Part shown: positions 30,651 to 30,728 of the stretch, piece by piece
Position numbering within the stretch: position 1 is the stretch's first letter
How the letters are laid out: each line of letters begins with the position of its first letter
NCBI GenBank assembly: GCA_043812935.1
Contig: JBDRLO010000011.1
Span: forward strand, 1 to 30,728
From: JBDRNE01 sp043812935
GTDB taxonomy: Bacteria > Omnitrophota > Gorgyraeia > Tantalellales > Tantalellaceae
Reading direction: 5' to 3'
DNA: 30,728 bases
Program-made: the position numbers and the translations under genes
Notes under the pieces: generated by a model
The model's input: only the letters and a program-made list of their open reading frames with translations
Told to the model about the DNA's origin: nothing
The model's database searches: none

Positions 30651-30728
30651 CAAAATCACAACATTTATTTGATTTTTTAAATCACGATTTAGTTATCGAA
30701 GTAGCTACTAAGCGATTTGAATATACTT
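30578..30728 (+). CDS. HI0074-family nucleotidyltransferase substrate-binding protein, cut by window end
   Basis: From ATG 30578, with GAGGAGGG 6 bases before, the frame reads MARSEKFKRTFEKFEKAFE and goes on to EVATKRFEYT at the window edge. The last motif is that of the HI0074 family (KRFEFTFELAWK), helical proteins that partner MNT nucleotidyltransferases. Only about 50 residues are visible. It overlaps the preceding gene by 73 bases in another frame, which is long for such pairs and implies tight coupling. Confidence 0.8.
   Translation, partial: MARSEKFKRTFEKFEKAFEKFKEITKSQHLFDFLNHDLVIEVATKRFEYT

Overview
This looks like a chromosomal segment of an uncultured, AT-rich bacterium. No rRNA or tRNA is present, so phylum cannot be fixed. 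The mixture of three different GH57 glycogen/amylose enzymes, a GH57-GT5 fused glycogen synthase, DUF4912, DUF6485, YkgJ and DUF2934 proteins, and many short dispersed intergenic repeats recalls candidate phyla such as Omnitrophota or Elusimicrobiota. That is a low-confidence inference. Almost all genes are on the + strand and several lack a strong Shine-Dalgarno.

Layout. 1-480: a MITE-like inverted repeat, a small Cys-rich DUF6485 protein and a REP-like palindrome. 471-1855: an IS110-family element of apparent IS1111 type, whose 3' non-coding part looks like a guide-bearing (bridge/seek) RNA. 1884-4749: tRNA wobble-uridine enzyme MnmG followed by a TIGR01212 radical SAM protein of the YhcC/YtqA kind. 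4946-6647: a glycine-zipper envelope protein and a TrmA/RlmD-type RNA m5U methyltransferase. 6978-13892: a tight run of an HMGL-like aldolase, a KDPG-aldolase-like protein, a radical SAM enzyme, a D,D-carboxypeptidase and the GH57-GlgA fusion. 14258-20359: GH57 4-alpha-glucanotransferase, DUF4912-GH57 branching enzyme, a DUF2934 protein and GlgC. 20461-22380: an anchored unknown protein, a flavodoxin-fold reductase and a YkgJ Cys-cluster protein. 22585-26690: a two-component cluster, kinase - receiver - receiver - degenerate kinase. 26969-29980: a PurF-like protein lacking the amidotransferase cysteine, an AAA/DUF4143 ATPase, and a second, displaced purF 3' end. 30294 to the end: a MNT nucleotidyltransferase with its HI0074-type partner, the latter cut by the window edge.

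How genes work together. GlgC supplies ADP-glucose, the GlgA half of the fusion elongates alpha-1,4-glucan, the DUF4912-GH57 enzyme branches it, and the other two GH57 modules can transfer or cut glucan. Together they form a nearly complete glycogen system built on GH57 rather than GH13 enzymes. MnmG and the radical SAM protein plausibly act on the same tRNA wobble uridine.

Intergenic space is filled by a composite dispersed repeat. Its three modules are C (GCCGGTTA units), B (GGGACAGG...CCTGTCC hairpin) and A (ACGTGYAACGTG units), always in the same relative order. The repeats run into the 3' ends of several genes and provide their stop codons. The most interesting signals are the guide-like matches in the IS110 non-coding region, the ATPase sitting between two versions of the purF 3' end, and the composite repeat family.
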